Source: Marinobacter sp. Arc7-DN-1 (GTDB lineage Bacteria; Pseudomonadota; Gammaproteobacteria; Pseudomonadales; Oleiphilaceae). Taken from it: 64,000 nt of DNA. This document shows, in pieces, positions 47,147 to 56,536 of the stretch; the first letter of the stretch is position 1; every line of letters begins with the position of its first letter. The notes below the pieces were generated by a model. That model was not told the origin of the DNA. It saw only the letters and a program-made list of their open reading frames with translations, and ran no database searches. The stretch lies in contig NZ_CP031848.1 of the NCBI RefSeq assembly GCF_003441595.1, forward strand, positions 3,162,001 through 3,226,000. Reading direction: 5' to 3'. The translations under genes and the position numbers were made by a program.

Positions 47147-47614
47147 TCAATCGTTGAACAGTGTGTGGGCAAACCGTACCGCCAGATCCTGCTGATGGCC
47201 GGTGGGGCGAGCGGTGATGTTGAAGGTCATCAGCTCACCGGACGGGTACTGGTACTCGGCGATGAAATAGACGGAATCACCTTCCTGAATCCGGCGGAAC
47301 GCCAGAAATCGCACCTGCTGGACATCGTTGGCCACCTTGCCCTCCACCTGGCCGCTCACCGGAGACATGGAGCCGTCCTCGTTTTCCTCCATGATGGCAA
47401 TGTTGACGATGCCAATGCCCTTGCTGCGCTGAAGGTTGTTGGCTTTGGCAATCTCCGGGGCCAGAAAAGTGCTGGGAAAAACGCTCCAGAGTACGGTGTA
47501 GTCACCGAAGTTTTTTGAACCCGCATGGACCTGAGCGCTGAACAGGCCAATGAGTGTGACAACCAGGAGGTTGCGCAGAAGGCTGCGGCATGTGGAAACG
47601 GTTTTTTCGATCAT
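47147..47614 (-). CDS. DUF4426 periplasmic protein
   Basis: A 155-residue protein. The ATG at 47614 has GGGAG 8 bases upstream and overlaps the metW stop (ATGA). A signal peptide ends near residue 31 (VHA), then [20 protein letters not shown], the start of the DUF4426 domain. The function is unknown, but the gene lies between metW and rdgB in pseudomonads too. Confidence 0.9.
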   Translation of the reverse strand: MIEKTVSTCRSLLRNLLVVTLIGLFSAQVHAGSKNFGDYTVLWSVFPSTFLAPEIAKANNLQRSKGIGIVNIAIMEENEDGSMSPVSGQVEGKVANDVQQVRFLAFRRIQEGDSVYFIAEYQYPSGELMTFNITARPTGHQQDLAVRFAHTLFND

Positions 47615-48216
47615 TGTTCGGTCTCCCGTGTAATTCGGTAAATGGCAATCTCGCCCAGCAGGTTTGGCCACAGGCGAGCCAGCCAGCTGTTCTGGTGCTG
47701 GCCGTCCACCACCCGCCGGCTTTTGATTTTAATGCCTTTCTGTCGGCACAGGGCTTCAAAATCCTTGAAGGTGCACAGCCGTATGTTGGGCGTGTTATAC
47801 CATTTATACGGCAGTGCCTCGGATTCGGGCATACGCCCGCTCAGGGTCAGTCCCCAGCGCAGGCGCCAGTGGGCAAAGTTCGGAAAGGTGACAATACCCT
47901 CGCTGCCGACCCGCAGCATTTCATCCAGAACCTTGTCTGGCCTGCGCACGGCCTGCAGCGCCTGGGTCATCAGAACAATATCGAAGCTTCCGTCATCAAA
48001 GTTGCCCAGCCCCTGGGTGTCCAGGTTCTGTTCGATGACCGCCACGCCCCTGCCCATGCAGGTTGTGATGTGGTCCGGGTTGATCTCCAGGCCAAAGCCG
48101 CTGGCGCCTCGCTCCCGGTGAAGGAAGTCGAGCAGGGTGCCATCACCACAGCCCAGATCAAGCACATGGTGGCCGGGCTGAACCCATTGCTGGATGATGT
48201 TGAGATCCGGTCTCAT
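47611..48216 (-). CDS. metW: Methionine biosynthesis protein MetW
   Basis: A 201-residue protein with a methyltransferase-like fold: [15 protein letters not shown] near residue 20, then GLEINPDHI and [20 protein letters not shown]. MetW works with MetX in homoserine acylation in many proteobacteria. It overlaps metX by four bases (ATGA) and DUF4426 by four. Confidence 0.94.
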   Translation of the reverse strand: MRPDLNIIQQWVQPGHHVLDLGCGDGTLLDFLHRERGASGFGLEINPDHITTCMGRGVAVIEQNLDTQGLGNFDDGSFDIVLMTQALQAVRRPDKVLDEMLRVGSEGIVTFPNFAHWRLRWGLTLSGRMPESEALPYKWYNTPNIRLCTFKDFEALCRQKGIKIKSRRVVDGQHQNSWLARLWPNLLGEIAIYRITRETEQ

Positions 48217-49361
48217 GCACCAACCTCCCTTGCGACGCGGTCCATGTAGGCGTTGAAAATATCAGTATACCGTGGCGTGGGAATCAAAAAGGCATCGTGC
48301 CCCCAGGGTGCGTCCACTTCAGCATAGCTGACTTTGCGCCTGGCCGCGATCATGGCGTTAACCATCTCTTCCGAGCGGGCCGGAGTGAAGCGCCAGTCAG
48401 TACTGAAGGAAAGGACCAAGTATTCGCAGGTGGCGGCAGCGAGGGCCTTGGACAGATCGCCGCCGAACTCATAGGCCGGATCAAAGTAATCCAGTGCCCG
48501 GGTCATCAACAGGTAGGTGTTGGCGTCGAAGGATTCGGAGAATCGCTCGCCCTGGTAACGCAGGTAGCTTTCCACCTGGAATTCGGCGTCGTAGCCGAAC
48601 TTATAGGCCTGGTCCCTCAGTTCGCGGCCAAACTTCTCGCCCATGGAGGCATCGGACAGATAGGTGATGTGCCCGACCATACGCGCCAGCATAAGGCCCC
48701 GGCGGGGTACGGTATCGAAGTCGTAATAGCGGCCGTCATGGAATTCCCGGTCTGAGGTGATGGCCTGGCGCGCCACCTCGTTAAAGGCAATATTCTGGGC
48801 CGTCAGCCGGGGTGTGGAGGCAATAACCACCGCATGCCGCAGGCGGCCCGGGTAGTCCAGGCTCCACTGCATTGCCTGCATGCCGCCCAGGGACCCCCCG
48901 ACCACGGCGGCCCAGCAATCAATGCCGAGCCGGTCCGCCAGCAGGGCCTGGCTTTTTACCCAGTCGCCGACGGTAATGACCGGAAACTCCGGCCCGTAAG
49001 GTTTGCCGGTCGCGGGGTTGGTGCTGATCGGGCCGGTGCTGCCGTGGCAGCCTCCGAGGTTGTTCAGGCTGACGACAAAAAAACGGTCGGTATCGATGGG
49101 TTTTCCCGGCCCGATGCAGCTGTCCCACCAGCCCGGCTTGCGGTCTTCGGCGGAATGATAGCCGGCGGCGTGGTGATGCCCGCTCAATGCGTGGCAGATG
49201 AGCACGGCGTTGCTCGCATCCGCGTTCAGTTTGCCGTAAGTCTCGACCACCAGGTCATAATTTTCCAGGGTCTGGCCACAGGCCAGATCAATGGGAGCGT
49301 CGAAATGATAGGTCTGCGGGGTGACTATCCCAACAGAATCCGCAGGCAGGGAATCGGGCAT
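48213..49361 (-). CDS. metX: Homoserine O-acyltransferase (MetX type)
   Basis: A 382-residue alpha/beta-hydrolase-fold enzyme. The nucleophile serine lies in GGSLGGMQA, the catalytic His in APWGHDAF, and the [13 protein letters not shown] and [12 protein letters not shown] blocks are conserved. It activates homoserine for methionine synthesis; in pseudomonads the MetX enzyme prefers succinyl-CoA, so acetyl versus succinyl is open. First gene of a tight operon with metW. No SAM riboswitch was seen in its leader. Confidence 0.94.
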   Translation of the reverse strand: MPDSLPADSVGIVTPQTYHFDAPIDLACGQTLENYDLVVETYGKLNADASNAVLICHALSGHHHAAGYHSAEDRKPGWWDSCIGPGKPIDTDRFFVVSLNNLGGCHGSTGPISTNPATGKPYGPEFPVITVGDWVKSQALLADRLGIDCWAAVVGGSLGGMQAMQWSLDYPGRLRHAVVIASTPRLTAQNIAFNEVARQAITSDREFHDGRYYDFDTVPRRGLMLARMVGHITYLSDASMGEKFGRELRDQAYKFGYDAEFQVESYLRYQGERFSESFDANTYLLMTRALDYFDPAYEFGGDLSKALAAATCEYLVLSFSTDWRFTPARSEEMVNAMIAARRKVSYAEVDAPWGHDAFLIPTPRYTDIFNAYMDRVAREVGA

Positions 49362-49488
49362 CGGCGCGAGAGGTTCCTGGTTCGATCCGTAAGTGTCTGG
49401 AACAGCAACGGCAAAGCCATCGCCAGCCCAGCAGTTTAAAGCCGGGGCGTGATGGCTGCAACCGCCTGCATGGTCGCTGTGGCGGGGC

Positions 49489-51453
49489 TTACACAGCCCC
49501 GGAGATGTTTACCACTTTCTGCTGGATCAGGGTAGGGGCCGGCTTGCGGATCTGGCGCTGCATGGCATCGGCCAGTTCCAGTTGTCGGCGGAGGTCGGTG
49601 ATGGCGTGATTCAGGCGCTGGCGCTCGGCCCGGCTGTCCCGGTCATTGCGGACCATGTCGCGCAGGCGCCGGATCTGGTGTTCCAGCAACTGCTTCTGTT
49701 CCATTGAGAATTGCATAATGGGCAGCAATGCTTCCGATGGCCAGCGCTCGACGTCTTTGCGCACCCGGGCGTGCAGGGTGCGGGCTTCACCGACCATGAC
49801 ATTGAAGAAGCGGCGAACCAGGACGGATTGCTCGGTCAGCAGGTTTTTCGGGCTGCTGCGGAAGCGGCGGGCCTTTTTCCGCAGTTCGCGGATGGCAATG
49901 ACGTGGCGGCCGGCCCGCAGAGGTATGGGTTCCAGGTGGCGGGCACGGTTATCCTCGTTGTAGCGGCGGTATATGGCGCCCACCATTTTCTCGGCCAGAT
50001 GACCTTCGCTCAGCAGGTTGGTCAGATCACTCTCAAGCAGCTCAAAGAACTGATCCATGGCGCGGTTCATGCCGGCTGTGGTCCAGCTTTTCGACATGTT
50101 ATCGCGGACTCGCTCGGCGTGGCCCTCAAGGCGCTCCTCGCTAACCAGCTTTTTCAGCAGGTTACCCTGGGAGTCCATCAGGCGCCGGCTGGAGCGCAGG
50201 GTGATCAGCTTCTTGTAGTAGTAGTCGTAGTCTTTCTGGGCCCGCTCGGCCAGCCGGCCCAATGCCGCTTTGTCCATGGTCGCGCCGGCACAGGCCTGGA
50301 GTTCCTCTTCCAGGGATTCCAGGCGATATTGCATGGCTGCCTGACTGTTCTGCAGCATGCCCATAAGATCGTTGATCAGGCTTTGGGTGATCAGCTGCTC
50401 CTTGTGCATCAGGATGCGCTGTATAATCAGTTGTTCGAGCTGACCAATATTGGAGCGGTCGAAAAGTTCACTGTTCCGCCTGACTCTTGCCATCAGGCCC
50501 TGTTTGGCGGAGACGGGGATGACGTCATGCTGGCGCATGCCCAGATGGTCGGCGGTATAGCTGCGCACCCGCCCGATGGCTTCCTGAGTGTGGCGCTCAC
50601 CCTGCAGGTCGTCCCAGAGCACATCGATTTTGTTCAGAACGGCAAAGCGGCCGGCACGATGGTCTGCGTGCTGGGTGTCGATATGCTCTTTCCAGATGGT
50701 CATGTCACTGGCGGTTACGCCGGTGTCGGCGCTGAGCACGAAGATTATGGCATGGGCCCGGGGCAGCATGCTGATGGTCAGTTCGGGCTCGGAACCCAGG
50801 GCGTTCAGCCCCGGGGTGTCGAGTATGCGGAGCCCGCGCTCGAACAGCGGGTGTCGGATGCTGATCTGGGCGTTACGCCATGCCGGCACCTGAACATTGC
50901 CCGGGTTGTTGCGGTCATGCTCCAGCATATTCTCGTCAAACCCAAGGCTTCGGGCCTCTTCCGGCGGCACGCTCTTGACCCGGGCCACCTCGGCCAGTAC
51001 TTCGCGCATGATTTCGGGGTCGCGCTCGTCCAGTTCGTGCTTGACCCAACGTTCCGGCTGTTTGCGCAGTTGTTGCAGGGACAGATCGCCGTTTCGGGTT
51101 TCAATCGGCAACAGAAGCAGATAATTCTCGTTGGCGCTACGATCGAAAAACAGCTCGGTGGGACACATGGTGGTGCGCCCGGCCTGGGACGGCAGCATAC
51201 GTTGGCCGTATTCCGAGAAGAACAGGGCGTTAATCAGCTCGGTCTTGCCGCGGGAGTACTCTCCGACAAACGCAATGGTCAGTTCGTCCTCAATAAGCAA
51301 TTCGAGCCCGTGGCGAATGCGGATGCTGATATCGTCGGAAAACAGATTGTTATCCTGCAGCCATAACCGGTAGCGGCCAATCTGGCGGATCAGCTCTTTT
51401 TTCCAGTTGTGGTAAGCCTCTACCTGCTGCGACAGAGTTCCCTGTGGGTTCAT
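49489..51453 (-). CDS. Dynamin-like large GTPase
   Basis: A 654-residue protein from the ATG at 51453 (AAGGA 8 bases upstream). The GTPase domain shows G1 GEYSRGKTE (64-72), G2 TTMCPTE, G3 DTPG (about 211) and G4 NKID (about 274). A long helical region with several coiled coils follows (about 360-640), as in bacterial dynamin-like proteins that bind membranes. No clear membrane span is present. It stands between metX and yggT, where pseudomonads have no such gene, and has its own promoter region and a hairpin over its stop (49484-49500). Confidence 0.85.
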   Translation of the reverse strand: MNPQGTLSQQVEAYHNWKKELIRQIGRYRLWLQDNNLFSDDISIRIRHGLELLIEDELTIAFVGEYSRGKTELINALFFSEYGQRMLPSQAGRTTMCPTELFFDRSANENYLLLLPIETRNGDLSLQQLRKQPERWVKHELDERDPEIMREVLAEVARVKSVPPEEARSLGFDENMLEHDRNNPGNVQVPAWRNAQISIRHPLFERGLRILDTPGLNALGSEPELTISMLPRAHAIIFVLSADTGVTASDMTIWKEHIDTQHADHRAGRFAVLNKIDVLWDDLQGERHTQEAIGRVRSYTADHLGMRQHDVIPVSAKQGLMARVRRNSELFDRSNIGQLEQLIIQRILMHKEQLITQSLINDLMGMLQNSQAAMQYRLESLEEELQACAGATMDKAALGRLAERAQKDYDYYYKKLITLRSSRRLMDSQGNLLKKLVSEERLEGHAERVRDNMSKSWTTAGMNRAMDQFFELLESDLTNLLSEGHLAEKMVGAIYRRYNEDNRARHLEPIPLRAGRHVIAIRELRKKARRFRSSPKNLLTEQSVLVRRFFNVMVGEARTLHARVRKDVERWPSEALLPIMQFSMEQKQLLEHQIRRLRDMVRNDRDSRAERQRLNHAITDLRRQLELADAMQRQIRKPAPTLIQQKVVNISGAV

Positions 51454-51603
51454 CGGATTTTCCTTCTGCGCGACTTCCGGGTATCCCGGGCAAAACGGGG
51501 TGCTCACGGGTGACGGATTAATTACCGGTAATACTATCCTGTCCCGGTAATGTTTGCGGCTGGGCTGCGGGGGTCAAATTGGGTGAGTTGAAAGAGTAAT
51601 CAT

Positions 51604-51641
51604 AAAAAAGGCTGCAAAATCAGAATCCTGAGCCTGCAGCC
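51604..51641 (-). terminator. Terminator of the yggS-proC-yggT operon
   Basis: On the minus strand GGCTGCA pairs with TGCAGCC across an 18-base loop and runs into six T. It lies 55 bases past the yggT stop and isolates the GTPase gene downstream. Confidence 0.8.
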
Positions 51642-51696
51642 AAGCAATAATCGTTTTCGTCGCTAAGTGTTACAAAATGTATATTTGAGACGCGGT

Positions 51697-52281
51697 TTAC
51701 AGTCCGAGTCCGATGGATCCCAGCCCTGCTGCCACTTTCATATGTCCAATGACCACCGAAATGACATTCAGAATCAGGAAGACAATGATCGGTGACAGAT
51801 CCAGGCCGCCCATGGAGGGTATGATGCTACGCACCGGGCGCATCACCGGTTCGGTGATCTGGGCAACCAGCTGAATCGCCGGATGGCCGCTGCCGGGCGC
51901 TATCCAACTGACAACCACGACGGCAATGACTGACCAGAAGTAGATCTTCACGATCAGATCCAGCACGTTCAGTACCGCCCAGACCAACAGGGTGAGCGGG
52001 TTCATGGCGGGAATACCGCCGTTCAGGGCGATCAGAATCAGGAAGAGGGTGATGGCCTGGATAATGACCGCCAGAACCAAAGCGGCACCGTCAATTCCGC
52101 CCCACCCTGGGATAAAGCGCCGGAGTGGCCGTAGCAGGGGGTTGGTGGCCTTGACCGCAAACTGGGTGATCGGGTTGTAGAAATCCGCCCTGGCCAGCTG
52201 AAGCAGGAACCGCAACAGGACAATGGTCAGATAAAAGGTGGATGCGATCAGCAGGATGGTAATCAGAATGTCTGCCAGCAT
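51697..52281 (-). CDS. yggT: YggT family membrane protein
   Basis: A 194-residue protein with two YggT repeats, each with a pair of helices around the motif NPLLRPLRRFIP (first) or EPVMRPVRSIIP (second). Family members aid osmotic or potassium shock resistance and may help cell division. It starts 22 bases after proC, in the usual proC-yggT order. Confidence 0.93.
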   Translation of the reverse strand: MLADILITILLIASTFYLTIVLLRFLLQLARADFYNPITQFAVKATNPLLRPLRRFIPGWGGIDGAALVLAVIIQAITLFLILIALNGGIPAMNPLTLLVWAVLNVLDLIVKIYFWSVIAVVVVSWIAPGSGHPAIQLVAQITEPVMRPVRSIIPSMGGLDLSPIIVFLILNVISVVIGHMKVAAGLGSIGLGL

Positions 52282-52303
52282 GAAGCCGTGTCTCCGTTAT
52301 CGG

Positions 52304-53137
52304 TTACTGTTTGCCAGCCAGTTCTTTGGCCATTTCTTCCGAGCGCTTGAACGCCGCGTTGTAGGCCTTGCGGACCAGATCCCGCATACCGCCCGCTTCA
52401 AAGGTATTGATGGCCTGCTCCGTGGTGCCTCCGGGCGACATCACATTACGCTTGAGCTGGCCGGGATCGTGTTCACTGCGGGCGGCCATCTCGGCAGCCC
52501 CTGCCATGGTCTGGATGGCCAGTTCCCGGGCGGTGCCAGCGGCGATGCCGGCTTCCGTCGCCACTTCCTCGAGTGCTTCGAGCATCAGGAAGAAATAGGC
52601 CGGCCCGCTGCCGGAAAGGGCGGTAACGCCATGCAGAAGGTTTTCGTCGTCGACCCACAGCGCTGACCCGATGCTCTCGAACACCGACTCCACCATCTTC
52701 TTCTGGTTGTCTTTTACGTCCTTGTTGGCAAAGAGGCCGGCAGCCCCTTTGCCGACCAGAGACGGCGTGTTGGGCATCACCCTGACCAGGGGCAACCCGC
52801 CACCGAGCCAGCCATCCAGCGTGTCAACAGTCAGGCCGGCGGCAATGGAAACCATCAGTGGTCGGGTGTTCTGCACCACCGGAGCAATATCGCGACAGAC
52901 ATCGGCCATCACCTGGGGTTTGACCGCGAGTACCACCATGTCAGCCTGTTGGGCGCAGTAGCGATTGTCGGTGGTGACGCTCACGCCGAAACGCTTGCGG
53001 ATGGATTGCAGGTGCGCGTCATCCGGTGCGCTGACCCAGATGTCGCCGGCCTTGTAGCCGTTGTCCAGCATACCGCCAATGATGGCGCTGGCCATGTTGC
53101 CGGCGCCAATAAAAGAAATGGTTGGTGATGTGCTCAA
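52304..53137 (-). CDS. proC: Pyrroline-5-carboxylate reductase
   Basis: A 277-residue enzyme for the last step of proline synthesis. The nucleotide-binding FIGAGNMASAIIGG opens the protein, AVKPQ follows, and the C-terminal signature TALSGSGPAYFFL plus SPGGTTEQAI are intact. It lies in the yggS-proC-yggT operon. Confidence 0.96.
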   Translation of the reverse strand: MSTSPTISFIGAGNMASAIIGGMLDNGYKAGDIWVSAPDDAHLQSIRKRFGVSVTTDNRYCAQQADMVVLAVKPQVMADVCRDIAPVVQNTRPLMVSIAAGLTVDTLDGWLGGGLPLVRVMPNTPSLVGKGAAGLFANKDVKDNQKKMVESVFESIGSALWVDDENLLHGVTALSGSGPAYFFLMLEALEEVATEAGIAAGTARELAIQTMAGAAEMAARSEHDPGQLKRNVMSPGGTTEQAINTFEAGGMRDLVRKAYNAAFKRSEEMAKELAGKQ

Positions 53138-53198
53138 GGTTCACTCCCCGGTTGATCGGTTAAACGTCTGGACCTGATGATAGCAGGAACCGGCCGCT

Positions 53199-53903
53199 TC
53201 AGCTCTTTGCTGGCCGCTTGCCAAACAGTGCAGTGCCCACTCTCACCCAGGTGGCCCCTTCGGCAATGGCAATGTCCAGGTCGCCGGACATGCCCATGGA
53301 CAGTGTGTCCAGGGGGCCTGCGTCTGGATAATCCGTTTTCAGTTGCTTCAGGGTGTTGGCCAGTTTCCGGAAGCTGGTCCTCAGCTCTGCCTCGGGCTGG
53401 TCCGGGTCCGGAATGGCCATCAGGCCTCTCAATTTCAGGTTCGGTAACTCGCCGATGGCGGCCACCAGTTCCGGAAGCTCCGTAATTCTGCTACCTGATT
53501 TGCTGTCTTCCTCATTAATATTGACCTGAAGGCAGATATTCAATGGTGGCATACCCGGGTCTCGTTGCTCACTGAGTCGACGGGCAATCTTGAGGCGATC
53601 GACACTGTGGACCCAGGAAAAGGCAGACGCAATTTGTCGGGTCTTGTTGGATTGTACCGGGCCGATGAAATGCCACTCGATGCCGTCGAGATCCGCCAGC
53701 GCTTCGATCTTCGCCAGGGCTTCCTGAAGGTAACTCTCACCGAACGCGCGCTGCCCCGCGGCGTAGGCCTCATGCAGATCGTCAGGCGGTCGCGCCTTGC
53801 TCACGGCGAGCAGCTGCACGGCTCCCGGCTCGCGGCCCGCCTGCAATGTTGCTTTTTGTATGCGTCGGGTTACGCTCCCGATGTTGTCTGCTATGCTGCT
53901 CAT
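53199..53903 (-). CDS. yggS: PLP homeostasis protein (YggS/PROSC)
   Basis: A 234-residue fold-type III PLP-binding protein. The ATG at 53903 matches the family's usual start; a GTG at 53933 would add ten residues. The PLP lysine lies in LLAVSKARP (near 38), with FGESYLQEAL, WHFIGPVQSNK and SMGMSGDLDIAI further on. It keeps free PLP in balance. Divergent from pilT across 140 bases. Confidence 0.94.
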   Translation of the reverse strand: MSSIADNIGSVTRRIQKATLQAGREPGAVQLLAVSKARPPDDLHEAYAAGQRAFGESYLQEALAKIEALADLDGIEWHFIGPVQSNKTRQIASAFSWVHSVDRLKIARRLSEQRDPGMPPLNICLQVNINEEDSKSGSRITELPELVAAIGELPNLKLRGLMAIPDPDQPEAELRTSFRKLANTLKQLKTDYPDAGPLDTLSMGMSGDLDIAIAEGATWVRVGTALFGKRPAKS

Positions 53904-54043
53904 AGTGTGAAAATGCCATGTCCGGTCTGTCACTTGTACGATGACACGTTACCCGCAGGTCACTGAAATGCCAAGTGAACCACGCCGGGGCCTCGCCGGG
54001 CGCATGCGACCGGGATAAAAGAAAAAGCCTTCCGAGGATTCCT

Positions 54044-55078
54044 ATGGATATTACTGAACTGCTTGCCTTTTCGGCCAAACAGGGTGCGTCTGACTTGCAC
54101 CTGTCTGCCGGCCTGCCACCGATGATTCGTGTTGATGGGGACGTTCGCCGCATCAACCTGCCGCCCATGGAGCACAAAGAAGTCCACGGGCTGATCTACG
54201 ACATCATGAACGACAAGCAGCGCAAGGACTACGAAGAATTCCTGGAAACCGACTTTTCCTTTGAAGTGCCGGGTGTGGCTCGTTTCCGTGTCAACGCCTT
54301 CAACCAGAACCGCGGTGCCGGTGCGGTGTTCCGGACTATCCCCTCCAAGGTTCTGACCATGGAAGATCTGGGCATGGGCCAGGTCTTCAAGGATGTGTCT
54401 TCGGTGCCCCGCGGGCTTGTGCTGGTGACCGGCCCGACCGGTTCCGGTAAGTCCACCACGCTGGCCGCAATGATCGACTACATCAACGATACCCGTTACG
54501 AGCACGTCCTCACCATTGAGGACCCTATCGAATTCGTGCATGACTCCAAGAAATGTCTGGTGAACCAGCGGGAAGTGCACCGGGATACCCTGGGCTTCAA
54601 CGAAGCGCTGCGTTCGGCACTGCGGGAAGACCCGGACATTATCCTGGTAGGTGAGCTCCGGGATCTGGAGACCATTCGCCTGGCCCTCACCGCCGCGGAA
54701 ACCGGCCACCTGGTGTTCGGCACCCTGCACACCACCTCTGCAGCCAAGACCATCGACCGGGTGGTGGATGTGTTCCCGGCCGAGGAAAAGTCCATGGTGC
54801 GTTCGATGTTGTCGGAATCGCTGCAGGCGGTTATTTCCCAGACCCTGATGAAAAAGATGGGTGGCGGCCGGATTGCGGCACACGAGATCATGATTGGTAC
54901 GTCGGCAATCCGTAACCTGATCCGTGAGGACAAAATCGCCCAGATGTATTCCTCGATCCAGACCGGTGGTTCCCTGGGCATGCAGACACTGGATCAGTGT
55001 CTGGAGCGGTTGTTGCAGAAAGGGCTGATATCCCGCGAAGCGGCGCGGGCCAAGGCGAAGATGCCGGATAACTTTTAA
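54044..55078 (+). CDS. pilT: Type IV pilus retraction ATPase PilT
   Basis: A 344-residue hexameric ATPase that retracts type IV pili. The ATG at 54044 has GAGGA upstream and gives the exact PilT opening MDITELLAFSAKQ. Walker A GPTGSGKST (about 129), the Asp box EDPIEFVH, Walker B-type DPDIILVGELRD and the AIRNLIRE motif are intact. pilU follows after a spacer with a large palindrome. Confidence 0.97.
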   Translation: MDITELLAFSAKQGASDLHLSAGLPPMIRVDGDVRRINLPPMEHKEVHGLIYDIMNDKQRKDYEEFLETDFSFEVPGVARFRVNAFNQNRGAGAVFRTIPSKVLTMEDLGMGQVFKDVSSVPRGLVLVTGPTGSGKSTTLAAMIDYINDTRYEHVLTIEDPIEFVHDSKKCLVNQREVHRDTLGFNEALRSALREDPDIILVGELRDLETIRLALTAAETGHLVFGTLHTTSAAKTIDRVVDVFPAEEKSMVRSMLSESLQAVISQTLMKKMGGGRIAAHEIMIGTSAIRNLIREDKIAQMYSSIQTGGSLGMQTLDQCLERLLQKGLISREAARAKAKMPDNF

Positions 55079-55157
55079 CAATGGTGCTCCCGGGGCTGGA
55101 GTTTGGGTGCCGGGAGCCGCGGGGTAATCCAGCCGGACTCCCCGAATTGAGTTTGAG

Positions 55158-55265
55158 GGGTGGGGCGGGTACTGCTTCCCGGGACTGTCTGCAGCATGGA
55201 TGCTGCAGTCAAGCTTACATGGATGTATTCACAGCGTGTCCCGGGAAGCAGTACCCGCCCCACCC
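55158..55265. repeat. Large nested palindromic repeat between pilT and pilU
   Basis: Perfect 28-base arms (55158-55185 and 55238-55265, beginning GGGTGGGGCGGG) enclose a 52-base centre. That centre holds CTGCAGCAT-GG-ATGCTGCAG (55189-55208), AAGCTT (55211-55216) and ACAT-GG-ATGT (55217-55226). The RNA or single strand could form a long stem topped by smaller hairpins. It resembles the dispersed palindromes of Marinobacter genomes as I remember them; copy number was not checked. Confidence 0.8.
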
Positions 55266-55296
55266 AGGCACCAAATAATGAAGACTGGGTAGAAAA

Positions 55297-56418
55297 ATGG
55301 AATTCGAAAAACTGTTACGGCTGATGGTGGAAAAGGGCGGTTCGGACCTGTTTATTACCGCGGGTGTGCCGCCGAGCATGAAGGTGAACGGGAAAGTGCT
55401 GCCGGTCACCAAGAACGCGCTGACGCCGGAGCAGACGAGGGAATTTGTCTACGGCTCGATGAACGAGAAACAGCGCGCCGAGTTTGAGGAAACCCACGAA
55501 TGTAACTTTGCGATCAGCGCCCGGGGCATTGGCCGTTTCCGGGTCAGCGCCTTCTTCCAGCGTAACCTGTGCGGCATGGTATTGCGCCGGATTGAGGTGA
55601 AGATCCCCCAGATTGACGACCTTGCCCTGCCGGGGGTGATCAAGGATCTGGCCATGACCAAGCGGGGCCTGATCATGTTTGTGGGTGCCACCGGTACCGG
55701 CAAGTCCACCTCGCTGGCGGCCATGCTGGGGCACCGTAACCGCAACAGCCGTGGCCACATTATCTCCATCGAGGATCCGATCGAATTCGTACACCAGCAC
55801 CAGGGCTGTATCGTGACCCAGCGGGAAGTGGGGATTGATACCGAAAGCTTCGAAGTGGCTCTGAAGAATACCCTGCGTCAGGCGCCGGACGTTATTCTGA
55901 TTGGTGAGGTGCGTACCCGCCAGACCATGGAATACTCGGTGCAGTTTGCCGAAACCGGCCACCTGTGCCTGGCGACATTGCACGCCAACAACGCCAACCA
56001 GGCGCTGGACCGGATCATTCAGTTTTTCCCGCCGGAACAGCATAACCAGATCTGGATGGACCTGTCCCTGAACCTCAGGGCCATTGTGGCACAACAGCTC
56101 ATTCCCACACCCGATGGTAAAGGGCGTAAGGCGGTTATCGAGGTGCTGATCAATACCCCGCTGGTGGCGGACCTGATCCGTAAGGGCGAGGTGCATCGCC
56201 TGAAGGAGCTGATGGCCAAGTCCAACGAATCCGGTATGCAAACCTTCGATCAGGCGCTTTACCAGCTATACTCCGAAGGGTCGATTACCTACGAAGACGC
56301 TCTGGCTCATGCCGACTCCGCCAATGATCTGCGCCTGATGATTAAACTGGGTGCCGATGCCCAGGGGGCGGATAAATTGTCGTCTTCGGTGGACAGGCTC
56401 TCGATTCAGGACGACTAG
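55297..56418 (+). CDS. pilU: PilT-like ATPase PilU
   Basis: A 373-residue paralogue of PilT that assists pilus retraction. Walker A GATGTGKST (about 129), EDPIEFVHQHQGCIVTQREV and APDVILIGEVRT mark the ATPase; the C-terminal tail past residue 345 is the extra length expected for PilU. The ribosome site is weak (GGGTAGAAAA). Translation may depend on a transcript that reads through the palindrome, or on its own promoter. Confidence 0.95.
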   Translation: MEFEKLLRLMVEKGGSDLFITAGVPPSMKVNGKVLPVTKNALTPEQTREFVYGSMNEKQRAEFEETHECNFAISARGIGRFRVSAFFQRNLCGMVLRRIEVKIPQIDDLALPGVIKDLAMTKRGLIMFVGATGTGKSTSLAAMLGHRNRNSRGHIISIEDPIEFVHQHQGCIVTQREVGIDTESFEVALKNTLRQAPDVILIGEVRTRQTMEYSVQFAETGHLCLATLHANNANQALDRIIQFFPPEQHNQIWMDLSLNLRAIVAQQLIPTPDGKGRKAVIEVLINTPLVADLIRKGEVHRLKELMAKSNESGMQTFDQALYQLYSEGSITYEDALAHADSANDLRLMIKLGADAQGADKLSSSVDRLSIQDD

Positions 56419-56536
56419 AACTCGCTGCCCTCTCAGACTTTGGTCGTAGGTAGTTGGGGGCTGAACCGTTAGGGATGGCATTTGAAGCTGGTCGGTTCCG
56501 CCGCGTATACTTCGCGCGACAGAACAAGGAGAGACC

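Noticed and set aside
49362..49488. SAM riboswitch before metX
   Set aside because: The leader is only 127 bases and shows none of the conserved SAM-I or SAM-II core pattern.
49711..51366. 551-codon plus-strand frame opposite the dynamin-like gene
   Set aside because: The minus-strand protein has all GTPase motifs; the other frame has none of its own.
54044..56418. pilT and pilU as a recent tandem duplication
   Set aside because: They are ancient paralogues with distinct tails, a normal pair in pseudomonads.
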